Positions 15,900-29,503 of a stretch of DNA of 64,000 nt are shown here, piece by piece. A program made the translations under genes and the position numbers. How positions within the stretch are numbered: the stretch's first letter is position 1; every line of letters begins with the position of its first letter. Source of the stretch: Parapristionchus giblindavisi (lineage: Eukaryota; Nematoda; Chromadorea; Rhabditida; Diplogasteridae); contig CALSFV010000051.1 of the NCBI GenBank assembly GCA_943737045.1, positions 434,001 through 498,000 on the forward strand. The letters are read 5' to 3'. The notes under the pieces are model-generated. The model was not told where the DNA came from, did no database searches, and was given only the letters and a program-made list of their open reading frames with translations.

Positions 15900-16267
15900 C
15901 AGCGGCATATGACTAGGATTGAGGGAGGAATGATATAAAGTGTTTTCACATAAAGTTGCCAACCTGATCTTCGACATCTCTTCCTAAACCGACATGGTTC
16001 TTTTTCAGAATCGTTACCGTTATAACTGGCGCTTCCTTGTTTTTGCAGTTCAAAAGTCTCGAAAAGTAAAGAAAACCCTCCTCCTTGTCTCGTTTTCTCT
16101 CGCCCTTTTTCTTTTCTTTCAATACATTGGCCATTCGATTGATGGAATGAAATCATGAATCACTTCCCACTTACAATTATGGTTCTCCTCCTCAAGTTCT
16201 AAATAAGTTAATCTTCTCATCGTCAGGACTACCTATTATTGACTTCGTTACAAGCACAGAACATACC
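15900..16267. other. Gap with no gene seen, left flank of duplication copy B
   Basis: No exon or repeat was recognised. The junction to copy B falls in ACAGAACATACC/TATAATGCAT. Confidence 0.4.
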
Positions 16268-16464
16268 TATAATGCATATTTGACATTGACATTGAATCAA
16301 CTTTATCATCTTTAATGGGTGTTTCGTAGCTGGGTTGCCATGAGGTTTCTCCATTCCGAACGATTGTACGATTGAGAGTGCATAAGCTGCTGTAAACACA
16401 GTCTATGATGATAGATAGACAAGATACTTCATTAAATTCTGACTGTATTGAAGGGCAGTACGAC

Positions 16465-18564
16465 ATTTTGGAACGGCCGTTTTGGAACGGGACGTTTTGG
16501 AACACGGCCGGTTTGGAACGGGACGTTTTGGAACACGGCCGTTTTGGAACACGCCCGTTTTGGAACACGGCCGTTTTGGAACACGCCCGTTTTGGAACGG
16601 GACGTTTCGGAACACGGACGTTTTGGAACACGGACGTTTTGGAACGGGACGTTTTGGAACACGGACGTTTTGGAACGGGACGTTTTGGAACACGGACGTT
16701 TTGGAACGGGACGTTTTGGAACACGGACGTTTTGGAACGGGACGTTTTGGAACACGGACGTTTTGGAACACGGACGTTTTGTAACGGGACGTTTTGGAAC
16801 GGGACGTTTTGGTACACGGACGTTTTGGAATGGGACGTTTGGGGGGGGGGGGTGACATTTCAGCAACCGCATTTCGGCAATCGAAATTTCGGCAACGGGG
16901 CATAACTCGGTTCGTAGGGGTCATAGATACATGAGGTGGGTATCAATGTGATCAGCATCAGTAACACTACCGTAATCTGCCGTAACCCAGTTTGGTGGTC
17001 AGATTAAGTTCGGTCTGTCAGATCGGGGCATAACTCGGTTCTTAGGGGTCATAGTAACACGAGATGGGTATCAATGTGATCAGCATCAGCAACACTACCG
17101 TAATCTGCCGTAACCCAGTTCGGTGGGTCAGATTAAGTTCGGTCTGTCAGATCGGGGCATAACTCGGTTCTTAGGGGTCATAAAAACACGAGATGGGTAT
17201 CAATGTGATCAGCATCAGCAACACTACCGTAATCTACCGTAACCCGGTTCGGTGGGTCAGATCAAGTTCGGTGGGTCAGATTTCACTAAAAATTGTCGGA
17301 ACAGCCACTACTTGTGCGAAATCATTATGAACTATTTCAAATTACCGTAATCTACCGTAACCCAGTTCGGTGGGTCTGATCAAGTGGGCTGGGTCAGATT
17401 TGACTAAAAATTGTCGGAATGGCCACTACGTGTGTGATATCATCATGAACTATATCAAATTATCGTAATCTACCGTATCCCAGTTCTGTGGGTCAGATCA
17501 AGTGCGGTGGGTCAGATTTTAGTAATAACACAACCGACATTCCGGTAACGTTCCATAACTATCGTACATGTAAAACTCATTGTATCAGCAATTTATTCGT
17601 CGTTAAAACCGTGCTTTTGTTAAACAGCAATATTTTGACCTGATCTCTTTTAATATAGTAAATTCGAACGAGAGAAAAACAATGAAAAGAAAGAGAAATG
17701 GCGAAAATGAATGCAAAATAACGAAAATCACACACAATTCGCTTTACCGGCCTGATCCGTTCAGATCCATTCACGCCGTTCATGATACAATGTTTTTTAC
17801 ATGTTCGATAGCTTGTCGGGTCCTAGCAATTTTTTTTTCGAATTAAATTTGAAAATAGAAACAAAAATTTTTAAAAAATTTTTTAAAGATATTTTTAACG
17901 TCATTTACCGCATACCCCTGTTGTTAGTTACAGTTATGCTTACTCTAATCTGACACACAATTTTAGCGAAATCTGAGCCCTAAAACTTGATCTGACCCAC
18001 CGAACTGGGTTACGGTAGATTACGATATTTTGCAATAGCTCATAATGATTTCGCACAAGTAGTGGCTGTTCCGACAATTTTTAGTGAAATCTAACCCAAC
18101 GAACTTGATCTGACCCACCGAACCGGGTTACGGTAGATTACGGTAGTGTTACTGATGCTGATCACATTGATACCCACTTCATGTTTCTATGACCCCTACG
18201 AACCTAGTTATGCCCCATTGCCGAATTGTCGGTTGCCGAAATTCGGTTGCTGAAATGTCACCCCCCCCCCAACGTCCCGTTCCAAAACGTCCGTGTTCCA
18301 AAACGTCCCGTTCCAAAACGTCCGTGTTCCAAAACGTCCCGTTCCAAAACGTCCGTGTTCCAAAACGTCCCATTCCAAAACGTCCGTGTTCCAAAATGTC
18401 CCGTTCCAAAATGACCCGTTCCAAAATGTCCCGTTCCAAAACGTCCCGTTCCAAAACCTCCGTGTTCCAAAACGTCCCGTTCCAAAACGTCCCGTTCCAA
18501 AACGACCGTGTTCCAAAACGTCCGTGTTCCAAAACGTCCCGTTCCAAAACGGCACGTTCCAATT
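16465..18564. mobile_element. Foldback-type element, copy B
   Basis: Same structure as 198-2270. The left array is 16465-16840, one 31-bp unit longer than in copy A, and the right array is 18272-18564. The array length change between otherwise near-identical copies shows that repeat number is what changes fastest. Confidence 0.75.
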
Positions 18565-20838
18565 AGCGCTTGTATGTTATATACAAATAGTTCTCATTCA
18601 GTCGGTTATCATCCGATCTACTGCCACACTGAATGATCGAAAGTTATATGTTCTATAGATTCAGTGCTAACAATGTCTAGCGTAGTACTTTTTATACCAT
18701 ATACAAATATGGAACATATTCAATCTATGTACTATAAATGTTTGCTATATTAAAGTTTCAGGACTCTATACTTCTAACTAGTAACGTTGATGAGTATGTC
18801 CGTCTGTCTAGAGATCATTATTAAAATTTTTTTAGAATCCCTGGGTCAGGAACCCGGAAAATTCTTGGGCATTGATCTCCCGTCTCAAATGAAATTGAAA
18901 AAAGAATTAGACGAGAAAAGAAATGAGGGGGATTTGACGAGAAAACAAACGGTGCGAATGAAGGTCGTCGTGGGTTTTGGTTCGAATCAACACATTTTAT
19001 GTTCCCATCGGGGAATCTTTTGAAAATTATTGAAAACATTATAATACTGTCCACATTGACCACTGTTTTTGCTCTTTTCTTCATTTTTCACTATTTTGAG
19101 CAGTACATACATTTCAAAATTCGACAAAATTCTATACAAATATTATATTCGATTTCGATCTCAGCTATTATTCAATCTCAACTATTATCGGTGAAAATTA
19201 ATGAAAATCAAATTTGTCAATGATTATTTGACATTGCTCAGTGTACATTGAGGAAGAAGTGGTATCTATCATCACATTATTCTCTCTAACAAGAGTTGTA
19301 AGAGTCATAATTCCATGAAACAGCGACCTCGTGTACCTCGCTATAAAGCCGACCATAGATGGGGTTGATTAGTCTCATTTGTATTCTCGTTCACGAGTAG
19401 TATTCTAGCGACGATAAAATGTTGAAGATGTTGTGCGGCAAAACAAGTTGTGCGAGCATCAAGCTAAAGACAACTTTTCTCGTACACGCAACTTTTTTCG
19501 ACAGTTTTATGTTCTCTAGTAGTATTACTGTAGGATCACTATTTATTGATTTTTTGATCTGATATTGATAATAAATTAATCTCTATCAATCGTACGCATT
19601 GGGGTGCTGTGAGATAGGGATGTTCTCCCGTGGGCAAACAATTGGTGAAACGATTGGTCAAATCATTGTCAAATCTTTGGTCCTTGGTCTAGAATACTAT
19701 TGTAGTTATTTTTATTGATGTCATTCCGTTCCGATGGTGCTATGGTTGATGAAGCCTTTTTTGCTCTTGGTATGTTGCGTTTCTTCGTCTGTTCAAATAC
19801 ATTCAAACATCATTTATTAACAAAGCAAAAACTGAACGTAAATGTTGCATTTCAATATATTCTGCCCTGAAGCGACGAGTTCACTATTTTCTGATCCTTT
19901 CTTTTAATTATATACGATGTTTGGTTCCTGGTTCTCAGTACAGTATAGCTGGAAAGAATTTCTTTCCTTGTGAAACTACATATTGGGCTAATTTTCAGAC
20001 GCGAGCACTGATCAGTTCCAGGGACCCATTAAGAAATTATTATTTTGCTGGTATTCTTTTGTAGAGTGCTCAAGTACGCAAACTGGCTGTTAGAGGAATC
20101 TATTATATTTGTACCCTAACAATACCTCTGGTATTTTCAAACTAGTAGTTTAATTATCATTCCCACTAGTCGTAGACTTGCAAGTTTACGGCTAGTAAAA
20201 CGCAAGTTTACTGCAAGTGGTGTGCAGTACTGTAATTCATTTCATTAAATGTGTTTTCACTTGTAGATAACTAACCGTAAACTTCTAGTCAGTGATGTAA
20301 TTTAAGTAGACTGATAGTTTTGAAATACCAGAGACATTGCGGCCGAAACACGATAAAGCATATTCTTAGTCATAGTATATCAAAGAAGGAAAAATGCACC
20401 TGGGCTGGAGTTGGCAGCATGCATTACATGCATTTCTTTGTCGTTGATCTTTTCATTAAAAAGGCAAAGTACAAACCGTTATTCAAAGCACACCAAGTAT
20501 TGCGAGTGATCACTGCTAGGTCAGTGATAAATCCAATTTATTACCGCGTGATCTACTCACTCTAATATCTTTCATATAGCACTAAATTACTATGTTTAGT
20601 TCCAAAAGAGTAAGGGAGGACAAATCACATGGGTCCATTTCATATGACAGAAAACAAAACTTTGGTTCCTCATGTGAATGGAATACTACCCATGTCACTC
20701 ACGACTCTTCAAAGTGGATGAAATGGAGTGGACGGATGAAATTTGTCGCCACCCCACATACATAACATGTGTCTCTCGAATTAATCCAAAACATGACGGT
20801 TATAATTATTCTCACGTCTGAAGCTTTAAAAGTAACTA
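18565..20838. other. Gene-free part of duplication copy B
   Basis: Counterpart of 2271-4545 with the same short, unconvincing frames. Confidence 0.45.
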
Positions 20839-20955
20839 TTTAAAGGACCATCTTAAGCTAATTTGAAACCATACGCACTGAAAACACACTCTCGTAGGCA
20901 AACGAAAGCGAGAGAGCAGTGGCAGAGAGGAGGGTTTCAAATTAGCTAAGTCCTT
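20839..20955. mobile_element. M1 MITE, copy in duplication B
   Basis: Identical in layout to 4546-4662, carried along with the duplication and not inserted independently. Confidence 0.75.
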
Positions 20956-21443
20956 CGCCCATGTTTCTCTACTTCTATCCGACGCATGCTCATTAGTACT
21001 TTCATCTTTCGGGCTCTGTCTCCTCTTCTATTCCTTCTTTCTCTGTCTCTCTGAATCTCCCAGACACTCATAATCCCCCATCCTTCTTTGTGCGCCATCA
21101 CCATAAAAAACGCAGTCATGTATGATGTATAATGAATGCAACCAAGTAGTTATGGTCCCTATTTAATTATGCATCCACTGTAGATGAACAATTGTTATAG
21201 CTAGCAACCAGGAACCAGTTGGAGACGTTTTTTTAGCCTTCCAAAACTTGGTACACCCCGAGCTCTGACATTCTTTATCTGTGAGAAAGATTAAAATTAG
21301 TATTAGGATGTTCTCTTAAATATTTAGAGAACATGCAAACTTTACCATCACTTTTGAAGGATTTTTTCGATTTTATGAATGTTTACGTGGGTGTGTTTTT
21401 TTAGAAATCTAACTGGTGGACAACGATCTATTCCTAGGCTATT

Positions 21444-23080
21444 TTCAAAACGTGGTCTCTGAAGTGTCTGAAATTTTGAAATCTCCTACTGCGAGGAAAT
21501 GTACGATTAGTATTGTGGTTTGGGCTGACATGAGAAGGACGGAGAGTATTGTCTAATACCACTCGTCACTTTTCTGAACTATTATTCTTATTTTTATATT
21601 CATTCCATCATATTATACAAAACAGGAAATCTTATGACATGGGGGATCGATGACTGTCCGTCGCTAAAATTGCGATGTCATAGTGGGTTTTGGGTACAGC
21701 GACCGTTTGTGAACTAAGGACGAATCTTAGAAAAGGGATAATTATGTCTGGGAAGTTCTCAACTAACTCTTTCAATATACATAATCTATATGGAGATCTC
21801 CCGCACTTTGTGTGAATAACGGGATGAACCTTCACCTTTTTTTAACCTTACATGGAGTGCTTTTTCTCCACTTCTCAGGGCATACATCGGTGTGCTTACC
21901 TGACAGAAACAACTTATTCGTCGTGCTTTATAGCCTATACATATATGCTAACGGGCACTTCATATCTACATCTCCCACCCAGACTTTTCTCATTCCATTT
22001 ATCATGTTTCTCTCCATAAATATGGCTCTAAAGCAGCTGCCAATGTTGAATTGTCCTATTTATTGCCTCGTCTATCTGTCTATACGTTTAGTCACTCTTT
22101 TTATGCCTTTTGCTTCATAGTTCGTGTTGTTCTTCTCCTTTTTTCAACTAAAGATATTTTTGGCACACATTAGCGCAACTAGTAATTATTCATATTTAGG
22201 TCTTTGCACTCGGCTTTCTGGTGCATCTTTGGTGGCAGTCCTTTAAAGGCTTTACTATTCGTTGTCGCTTTTCCTCGACGGGAGGACTTAGACGGGAAGG
22301 CTTATCCTCCGTCATTTCATTTGACGATTCTTATTGTTGTTGTCTCTCGGTCTTTCTCAAGTTTTTTCTCGCTTAAAATGGTTCCATAGTCTTTTGCATA
22401 CGTCACTGTACATTGTATGCTTTGCGTGACCAAATCTCATTCATATACTGTGATTTTCCTTCATTTTTTGTGCTTAAGGAGGTCCTCATCCTCCCCCGTC
22501 CATTTGGCAGACGCTTAAAAGCGAATTTTCATCTAAATCCCTCATGTCTCGCGGGTGCGTGAGACAAGTTATATGTGAGAAGTAAGACTAGTCACTTAGC
22601 CTATTTTCAATTCCATAGCTCAATGGTAAACGTTCGGATTCGTTGCGCTTTTGTCGCAAGTTCGAATTCTATTGCCGAATTTAAAAAGTTTTTTTTTGTC
22701 GGTTTCCCTGCACGGGCCTGATGATTCATTGATGATTCAATAATTAGAATAAGAAAAAAACAAATGGCGTACGATATGTGGAATACCTTTTGCTAGCATT
22801 CTGCTTTCTTATCTTCACGAAAATATCCCTTTATATCACAGCTGATTTTTTTGGATTTTTTATTCTCAAGTGGCAATAAATAAAGTTCGAATCAAGCAAT
22901 CATGTTTGTAAGAGTTATGCTTGTCCCTACCTCTTTTTCTCTATGCCCCCAACTCTTTTGGTGCGTACGTTTTCAATTGAATTTCGTCGTTCCCGTGAAT
23001 ACATTATAATATTCAAAACCTCAAGGGACTAAAATCATGACAAACACTTTAATTGGGAAAAAATTTAAATAGAATTATAC
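21444..23080. other. Intergenic DNA with fragments of dispersed repeats, no gene
   Basis: A block around 21570-21700 (ATTCCATCATATTATAC ... GACTGTCCGTCGCTAAAAT) recurs in diverged form at 27400-27520, so it is a dispersed repeat. Open frames at 21812-22120 and 22204-22389 show hydrophobic runs typical of T-rich DNA, with no splice context or family match. Confidence 0.45.
22612..22684 (+). repeat. tRNA-like sequence (degenerate tRNA or SINE head)
   Basis: An A-box-like TAGCTCAATGGTAAACG and a B-box-like AAGTTCGAATTCT lie at tRNA spacing. The acceptor and T stems do not pair properly, so I do not call a functional tRNA. Confidence 0.4.
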
Positions 23081-23084
23081 CGCC

Positions 23085-23175
23085 AAGGTAATTTGAAATT
23101 CTCCACTCTGACAGCACTCTCTCGCACGCAGAGGAGTTGAAAGGGTTTGGCCAGAACGGAGAAGTCAAAATACCT
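23085..23175. mobile_element. M1 MITE, diverged
   Basis: TTTGAAATTCTCCACTCTG on the left and TTGGCCAGAACGGAGAAG on the right. The ends have decayed. Confidence 0.6.
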
Positions 23176-24000
23176 ACGGAACACCTAGAAATATTCCTCC
23201 TACGTGATGATTTCGACAGTGTGGGAGAGAAACAAGTCAACAATCCTTGTTGTTATAAATTATTATTATTATAGATTGAGGCAATCAAATGGGATCTACG
23301 TTTGTGAGGCTATTATAGATAACGAGATTTGTTTTATTCTATACAACTTTTGTTTGTTGCCTCTCGTTGTTAGCTATTTCTCATTTCCATATTGTCAACT
23401 AACGAGAAAAAACATCGTAAAAAAAACTTTTTGGATTTCATGAGCTCTTTAATAATAATATACTTTATGCGGTGCGAAAGTAAAGTATAATTTCCGATCA
23501 AATATTTGATAGGTAGTGGAGTACGCATAAATACGATGCTACGACTTGGGTAGCAAAAATATGAAAAGCTCCGAAAGATTTTTATATTAGTTCATTTGAA
23601 GCCTGCTTTTGTTCCTTTCTGATTGTACATAATGAAATACGCACATTTACACCATATCCCACCATTTTAAGGAAGTGCAGTTTGCAAACGAAAGCAGCCA
23701 GTGTTTATTAGATTTGTCGCTGGCTATTCATCGTATTTTAGGCATCTAAAGTCCAAGTTCCGATGGACTGATTGAATAATAACGCGCCACAATGATCTAT
23801 TGACCCTTTATGGACCGAATAATCGGGGCTTTCTCCAAAGTATGATTATACCCTTGTGAGTACTTCCTTGCAGTGAGGAATGAGGACAACGGAGTTCATT
23901 TATCAAACTGCCTCTGTTCAGAAAACCATGTCGCCGTCCTAGCGATGTCAGCGATGTCATCATTCATCGATCCCCTCATATCATCACAGTTTCAGTTTTT
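23176..24000. other. Intergenic, no gene seen
   Basis: A segment at 23450-23530 (ATACTTTATGCGGTGCG ... AGTACGCATAAATACGATGC) recurs inverted at 27575-27670. Nothing coding was recognised. Confidence 0.4.
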
Positions 24001-24105
24001 TTTAAAGTCACACCCGAGCTAATTTAACTCTCTCTCGCTTCCTTTGTCTACGAGATAATGTGGCCAGAGCCGAGATTATCAAACTAGCACGGGGTGTGGC
24101 TTTAC
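24001..24105. mobile_element. M1 MITE, both ends intact
   Basis: From TTTAAAGTCACACCCGAGCT to AGCACGGGGTGTGGCTTTA. Confidence 0.8.
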
Positions 24106-24551
24106 CATAATGGAATAAGAATATCATTCTCAGCTCTCTGCTTCTCTCCATCTCCTCACTCTAACTTTAACTCTCGTCTCATAGCCTGTAGTCACTTCTC
24201 TCACTACCTTTCCCATACACAAAGTTTTGTTTTGTTCTCATTTTCGCTAATGAGTCACCGAGTTCTAGAGGAGTTCGTGTGTTTTCACATATACCATGAG
24301 AAATCTAGGTCTAGAAAGTCTCTAGAAAGTCCTGATGCTGTCTATTGAAGATGGCCGCGACACCAGGCCTAGCTATTTGGTGTCTTGCCATAGCGGCACC
24401 ACGAAGCACAATTATTAGTATATTAAAGTTCACATCTTACAATCTCAAATCTAATGTACATGCACTCTTATGCTTATACATTATGCCATCATCATCTCCA
24501 TGCTATATCGTTTTCTGACTGATCAAGTGGTCGACTCTCGTCTATAACCTA

Positions 24552-24656
24552 TTAAGCGCATGTTCTCCGCTCTGGCCGTGTTCTCTCGCTTCCATTGTTT
24601 GCCAGAGAACGTGACCAGAGCGGAGTGTAAAATATGATTGGGGTGTGCCTTTAATG
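24552..24656. mobile_element. M1 MITE
   Basis: Left arm CTCCGCTCTGGCCGTGTTCT, right arm GTGACCAGAGCGGAG. It ends GGGGTGTGCCTTTAA. Confidence 0.8.
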
Positions 24657-25300
24657 CGCATCGTCTATTCCCATGCTATATTGTTTTCTGATTTCTCAAG
24701 TGGTCTCGCCTATAACCTATAAACCATAGACTATATGGTTCGTTATTCCTGCGTAATGAGTCTGGTGATTCATGGAATATTTCGAGTGCCTACAATGTCT
24801 GGCTGATTGGTCTGCGACATTTATCTCAAGCATCCATAAAATCCACTTTTTCCGATTGTTAATTGGTGGTTGGTCATCGATCTCCTCATACTTTCTAGAT
24901 TATAGAGACCATGTTTTCATTTTTTTCGATTTAAAAATTTCTCAAATCAACTTAATTAATTTCGAAATTGTGATACAATTTGAAATGACGACGGTGTTAA
25001 TTTAAGATTACGATCGCTTTCATTTGCCTGTACTCTGTAGGTCTCCATCCAACTTGACGTACTTTATTTTCTTAATTTCAACCGTAGCTCTCCTGTCTAT
25101 TTTAAAACTTTAGCTTGTTTTTCTTGAATACACGTACTATCGTGAGTATTCTAACTCGTTTAGACGATAAGGGATACTTTTTCTCACGAGCTATTCAATT
25201 TATCAGGAATTGTTAATATACTTTTATAATTAGATTTAATGTGTATGCAAACCTATATTTGTGCAACTATAAGTATTATTAATTTCCAAAGATTTTACAC
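24657..25300. other. Intergenic, no gene seen
   Basis: AT-rich. The frame 24772-25005 has no supporting feature. Confidence 0.4.
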
Positions 25301-25304
25301 CTGA

Positions 25305-25372
25305 CAAATTTTACTCTCTGGCGATTCCCTCTTGTAGACAAAGAAAGAGAGAGAATGTTGCCAGAGCGGAAA
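25305..25372. mobile_element. M1 MITE fragment
   Basis: Only the hairpin core (TTTTACTCTCTGGCGATTCC / TTGCCAGAGCGGAAA) remains. Confidence 0.6.
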
Positions 25373-25783
25373 AAAAAAGTGGAACTTAACACCCACCTCC
25401 CACTGACTACGGGAAGGGTTCCACTGACTAGAATAATGTGTGAAATATAAAAATATGAGTAAACATATAGCCATTTGTGACTTGTTAGCATTATAGTTCT
25501 AGAGCCTTCATAGCTCTTCAAAAAAAAACAGCTTTTTGATATGTTTTCCTCGTTCCGCTCCGCTCCTTCCAGACTTAGAGACGATCATTGATGCCTCGGC
25601 AAGCTAAAATACCCATTTAGAAAACACCCCCACTATTAAATGAATCGCACCTAACCATACCGTACTTACCGTACCATGCCTACCGTACACTCGGCTACAG
25701 TACGTTGTTACTGTAGCGAGTCTGTCTTTGCGCATCCTGCCTAGGTGATAACTAGAGTGATGAAGAGATGAAAAACACCCGGG

Positions 25784-25950
25784 AAGGCACTTCCGGAACT
25801 AATGTGGAACTCTCCGCTCTGGCAAAGCTCTCCCGTAGACAAGGAAAGCGTGAGAGCAGAGCGAGAGCGTGAAATCAGGGCAGAGTGAGAGCAGAGCAGT
25901 GTGAGAGAAGAGCCAGAGTGGAAAGTTCAAAATTAGCTCTAGGTGCTAAA
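25784..25950. mobile_element. M1 MITE with expanded AGAGC centre
   Basis: Left arm GGAACTCTCCGCTCTGGC and right arm GCCAGAGTGGAAAGTTCAAA. The centre has several extra GAGAGCAGAGC units, making it longer than the usual 110-120 bp. Confidence 0.7.
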
Positions 25951-26445
25951 CTTAACTCGGACTCTCCCTTTAAAGGTCCCTTCCCGATTTCGAGGAATCT
26001 CTTGCTCAGAGTAAATGGAGTTGTCTATGTCTGTTCGTTGTTGATGCAAGAGTAACTTTGAAAGATGGCGACGACGTGGATGAAATGGGCATTTCAAGTA
26101 TACTCTGGAGTCTGGAGTCTGGAGTGAGGGATCTTGCTTCGTCCCTCACAACAGTCCACAAACCGTCTACACATTTTCCATCTCGGCTACATTTTGACTA
26201 CAAACTTTGTTGTTTTCGTTATCAATTATAGTATTTACGGTACCTATATGCACCTATAATACCAATGTTTTGTCGTATTTTTGTCTGCACTTCATATTGT
26301 GTCTGTTATACTTTATATATTTTATATTTTTGTTAAAGGGATCAAAGCCTTATTAACGGTCTCTTCAAAAACAATGTTATCTCATTGGCAAAGACGAGAA
26401 ATAGCATGGGAAATGAAGAGACCGTACAGAATGGTTTCGGTCCCA

Positions 26446-26545
26446 TAAAGGGCACATCCCGAGCTGATTTGAAACTCTCCACTATGGTAATGCTCTTTCG
26501 CTTTCTTTGCCTACGAGAGAGCGTTATCAGTGCGGTAAGTCTCAA
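26446..26545. mobile_element. M1 MITE
   Basis: Starts AAAGGGCACATCCCGAGCTG. The right arm is partly lost after GTGCGGTAAGTCTC. Confidence 0.7.
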
Positions 26546-27969
26546 GGGACTTACTTGGCCTCAATATTTCAGAACTTTTCTCCATCATAATTTCCATTGT
26601 ATGACAAAACAGATTCACGCCACGCTAACTATATCTATCCGTTCATTCATTTACATCCCCATTCTTTCCACCCCTCTGCGTTATCTACCCCTCGGCGGTA
26701 GCCTACCAGACAACAGTCTATTTGCGATGCGTCTATTAGATCTACAGCGTTCCCAGGTCCACTATTTTGTGTGTGTTCGCTTTTTTTCCTCTCGCGAAGC
26801 CAGTCCCAGATGCTTTTGGGGCTAAATAAAGGTCGAAGTCTGGCCAGTTTGGTGTGAAAAATAGCGCCCGAAATAGCGCTTAATCCCTTTGTTTGTTATT
26901 TTTTCATGAGAAAGTACGAGGGCTAATCCTTTCATCTGAGTCATTTTATTATCCATTTATTATATTATCCATTATCCATTTTCCTTATTCGAGTAAATTC
27001 GGAGTTCTTAGCCCATCTCTGTGCGTATGTTATGTAGATGACTATCCCATAAAGGAAGGGGCCCGATGAATAATGGGGGATTCGCTGAGCATCCCTATCC
27101 CTATCCATATAGACTCACTCACACATGCCAAAACAATCGCGCCGAACAGTAGCAGATTTTGGAGAAAACAATATTCGTGCGAAGTCTATGGTCTACTGCT
27201 CTACTTCCTGTATTTGACAAAAACTTCCGATAACTGTATAAATAAATATTCGCTAAAATTGCATCGAATTGCAAAATAGGAAATAATAATTAGCGGACGA
27301 TCTCAAATTCATTTCCGAAGAACACTTCCTTGTGTCTTCTTTCTGAGTCATTCATCCTACTTTTTCCAAGTAATTTTCATAGTAATTGTAATTATTCTTA
27401 TTCTTATTCTTTATTCCATCATAATATGCATAACAAGAAAATAAGGACTTAAAGGGAGTGATGGATGTCCGTCGCTAATGTAGCGATATCGGTGAGGGTT
27501 CTTGGGTACAGTGGCATCATCTTCATCTTTGACTATCATCTATCATCAATTATCATCTTTGCTACCTTATTGTTAATGATGGCATCGTATTTATGCGTAC
27601 TCCACTTCATATCGATGATCTATCAACTATTATATAATACTTTATTTTTGCACCGCATAAAGTATATATTATATTACTTCTTCTTCCTCGTCCCCTCTTT
27701 TTGTTCGTTCGTCTCAGTCTCAGAATACATTCCGATGTTGCTAGGGCCGGCTTCCTTAATGAAATTTGCGCTCACTTTCAACCACTTTACGAGAGAGACC
27801 GACCATATCTCACTCCCCTCCCGTTTGTCCCGAGAGAGCTATACATGAATGAGCAAGGTCCCTTTTGTCCTCGATATTTGGGACATTCGGAAACCCGCAA
27901 GATATAGGTTTCTTCGTCGATATAGGTCGCAAGATATAGGTTTGCAAGATATAGGTTAGGATATAGATA
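26546..27969. other. Intergenic, no gene seen
   Basis: It holds the second copies of the dispersed repeats noted near 21600 and 23500, and three close copies of GCAAGATATAGG near 27895-27955. The frame 26385-26825 runs through an M1 MITE and is not accepted as a gene. Confidence 0.4.
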
Positions 27970-28982
27970 TGAGGCCGTTTGTGTAAGAAACGACCAAGTG
28001 CCGGCACAGTCAAAAAATTAAATTTTGGGGATCGGGGTTCTTAAGGGTGCAGATGGCGATGGTCGTGTTCATTTTTCACCAAAACCCGCCGTTGAGGCCA
28101 GACGACGTCGCGTTGAAATCGCGTTTTCAGTTTTTTCTCCTCAACCGATTGCACTAAAATTTGCATACGATGCCACCAGGGGCAGAATTTGATGACGATC
28201 ACGCCTGTCTAAGTCATTTTTCATGAAAAGGTATTAGAAATTTTAAAAAATTGAATTTCTCTCAAAGGCAATTGCATTTTTAGCGAGATACATAGATCGG
28301 ACCGTAATGGCTTCAGGATTTCATGGAATTTTTTTTAGCCAATTTGTGGTAGGTACTTTCGAGAAAATCAACTTTTAGTGTAGTCATTTTGCCGTTGGAG
28401 TGGAGGCAAGAGGCGAGAGAGTGTTGTGATGCGAGAGAGCAGAGAGACACTCTCTCTTCCACTTCCCTTCCTTCCTATGTCGGTCGCCTCACCTGCATCT
28501 CTGCTCTCTCGTACCACCACACTCTCTCGCCTCTTGCCTCCACTCCAACGACAAAATGACTACACTAAAAGTTGATTTTCTCGAAAGTACCTACCACAAA
28601 ATGGCTAAAAAAATTTCCATGAAATCCTGAAGCCATTACGGTCCGATCTATGTATCTCGCTAAAAATGCAATTGCCTTTGAGAGAAATTTAATTTTTTTA
28701 AATTTCTAATACCTTTTCATGAAAAATGAATTAGACAGGCGTGATCGTCATCAAATTCTGCCCCTGGTGGCATCGTATGCAAATTTTAGTGCAATCGGTT
28801 GAGGAGAAAAAACTGAAAACGCGATTTCAACGCGACGTCGTCTGGCCTCAACGGCGGGTTTTGGTGAAAAATGAACACGACCATCGTCATCTGCACCCTT
28901 AAGAACCCCGATCCCCAAAATTTAATTTTTTGACTGTGTCAGATTTCAAATATTTTAGTCGACTCTTACGAAAACGGCCTCA
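27970..28982. mobile_element. Palindromic Tc1/mariner-type MITE, TGAGGCCG family (copy 2)
   Basis: Inverted arms of nearly 500 bp, TGAGGCCGTTTGTGTAAGAA to AACGGCCTCA, flanked by TA (27968-27969, 28983-28984). It shares GACGTCGCGTTGAAATCGCG and the central GATCGGACCGTAATGG region with copy 1 in diverged form. The centre (28390-28540) is a smaller GAGAGAG/CTCTCTC hairpin that pairs over most of its length. Confidence 0.88.
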
Positions 28983-29503
28983 TATAGGTTTACAGGGCAT
29001 TTTCAGAACTATATTATAATAGTTATATAGAAAAATTGTATATAAGAGCGTATGTTTTAATCTATGACCTAGCTACAAAATTTGTTTTTTAATGTTTTCT
29101 TATTTTTCCTTAATATTTTTTCCCTAAACTTTGTCCTATTATTTTTCATGTCCACCTTAAAATATTATTCCAATAGAAAGGCTAACGAATGGAATACTTT
29201 CCTTGATATATCATATCTTCATACAAATGTGTGTTACAGCAATTTTAATATAATTAAGTTAACGATCACAGTCTAGAACCTATGGCCGAAACAGTGTATC
29301 TCGCCCCTACTAGTCAACACTTTGATTTACTAATACCTAATTGTATATTTTCGTATGAGTATGTCTTTTATGATCTATTTATATTTTAATAAGGTACATA
29401 ATGTGGGCCGATGTAGTGTGAAAAAGTATTTATTTACCCCTTTCTCCTACTTCCTCATCCTTTATTTCTCCGTTGCGAATTTGTTCCGACCGTCCTCGAG
29501 CAG
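28983..29503. other. Upstream region of the receptor-globin gene
   Basis: AT-rich with no coding exon seen. A motif GTCTAGAACCTATGGCCGAA at 29271-29290 matches part of the Penelope-like element at 34150 and 38630. Confidence 0.4.

Larger units (their letters stand above)
16268..21443. repeat. Segmental duplication, copy B
   Basis: Direct copy of 1-5141. It differs by an extra 31-bp unit in the left foldback array (near 16510), shorter G and C runs, and scattered substitutions, for example GGGTCAG to GGGTCTG near 17372 and TTACTGATG to TTATTGATG near 19714. Near 21385 copy B has GTTTACGTGGGTGTG where copy A has only T. The copies flank an 11-kb block holding the kinase 3' end and the NDUFC2-like gene. 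Confidence 0.92.

Noticed and set aside
26385..26825. 146-residue frame
   Set aside because: It runs through an M1 MITE and AT-rich DNA, and its composition changes at the MITE borders.
27465..27848. 127-residue hydrophobic frame
   Set aside because: It overlaps two dispersed repeats with copies at 21600 and, inverted, at 23450. The hydrophobicity reflects T-rich sequence.
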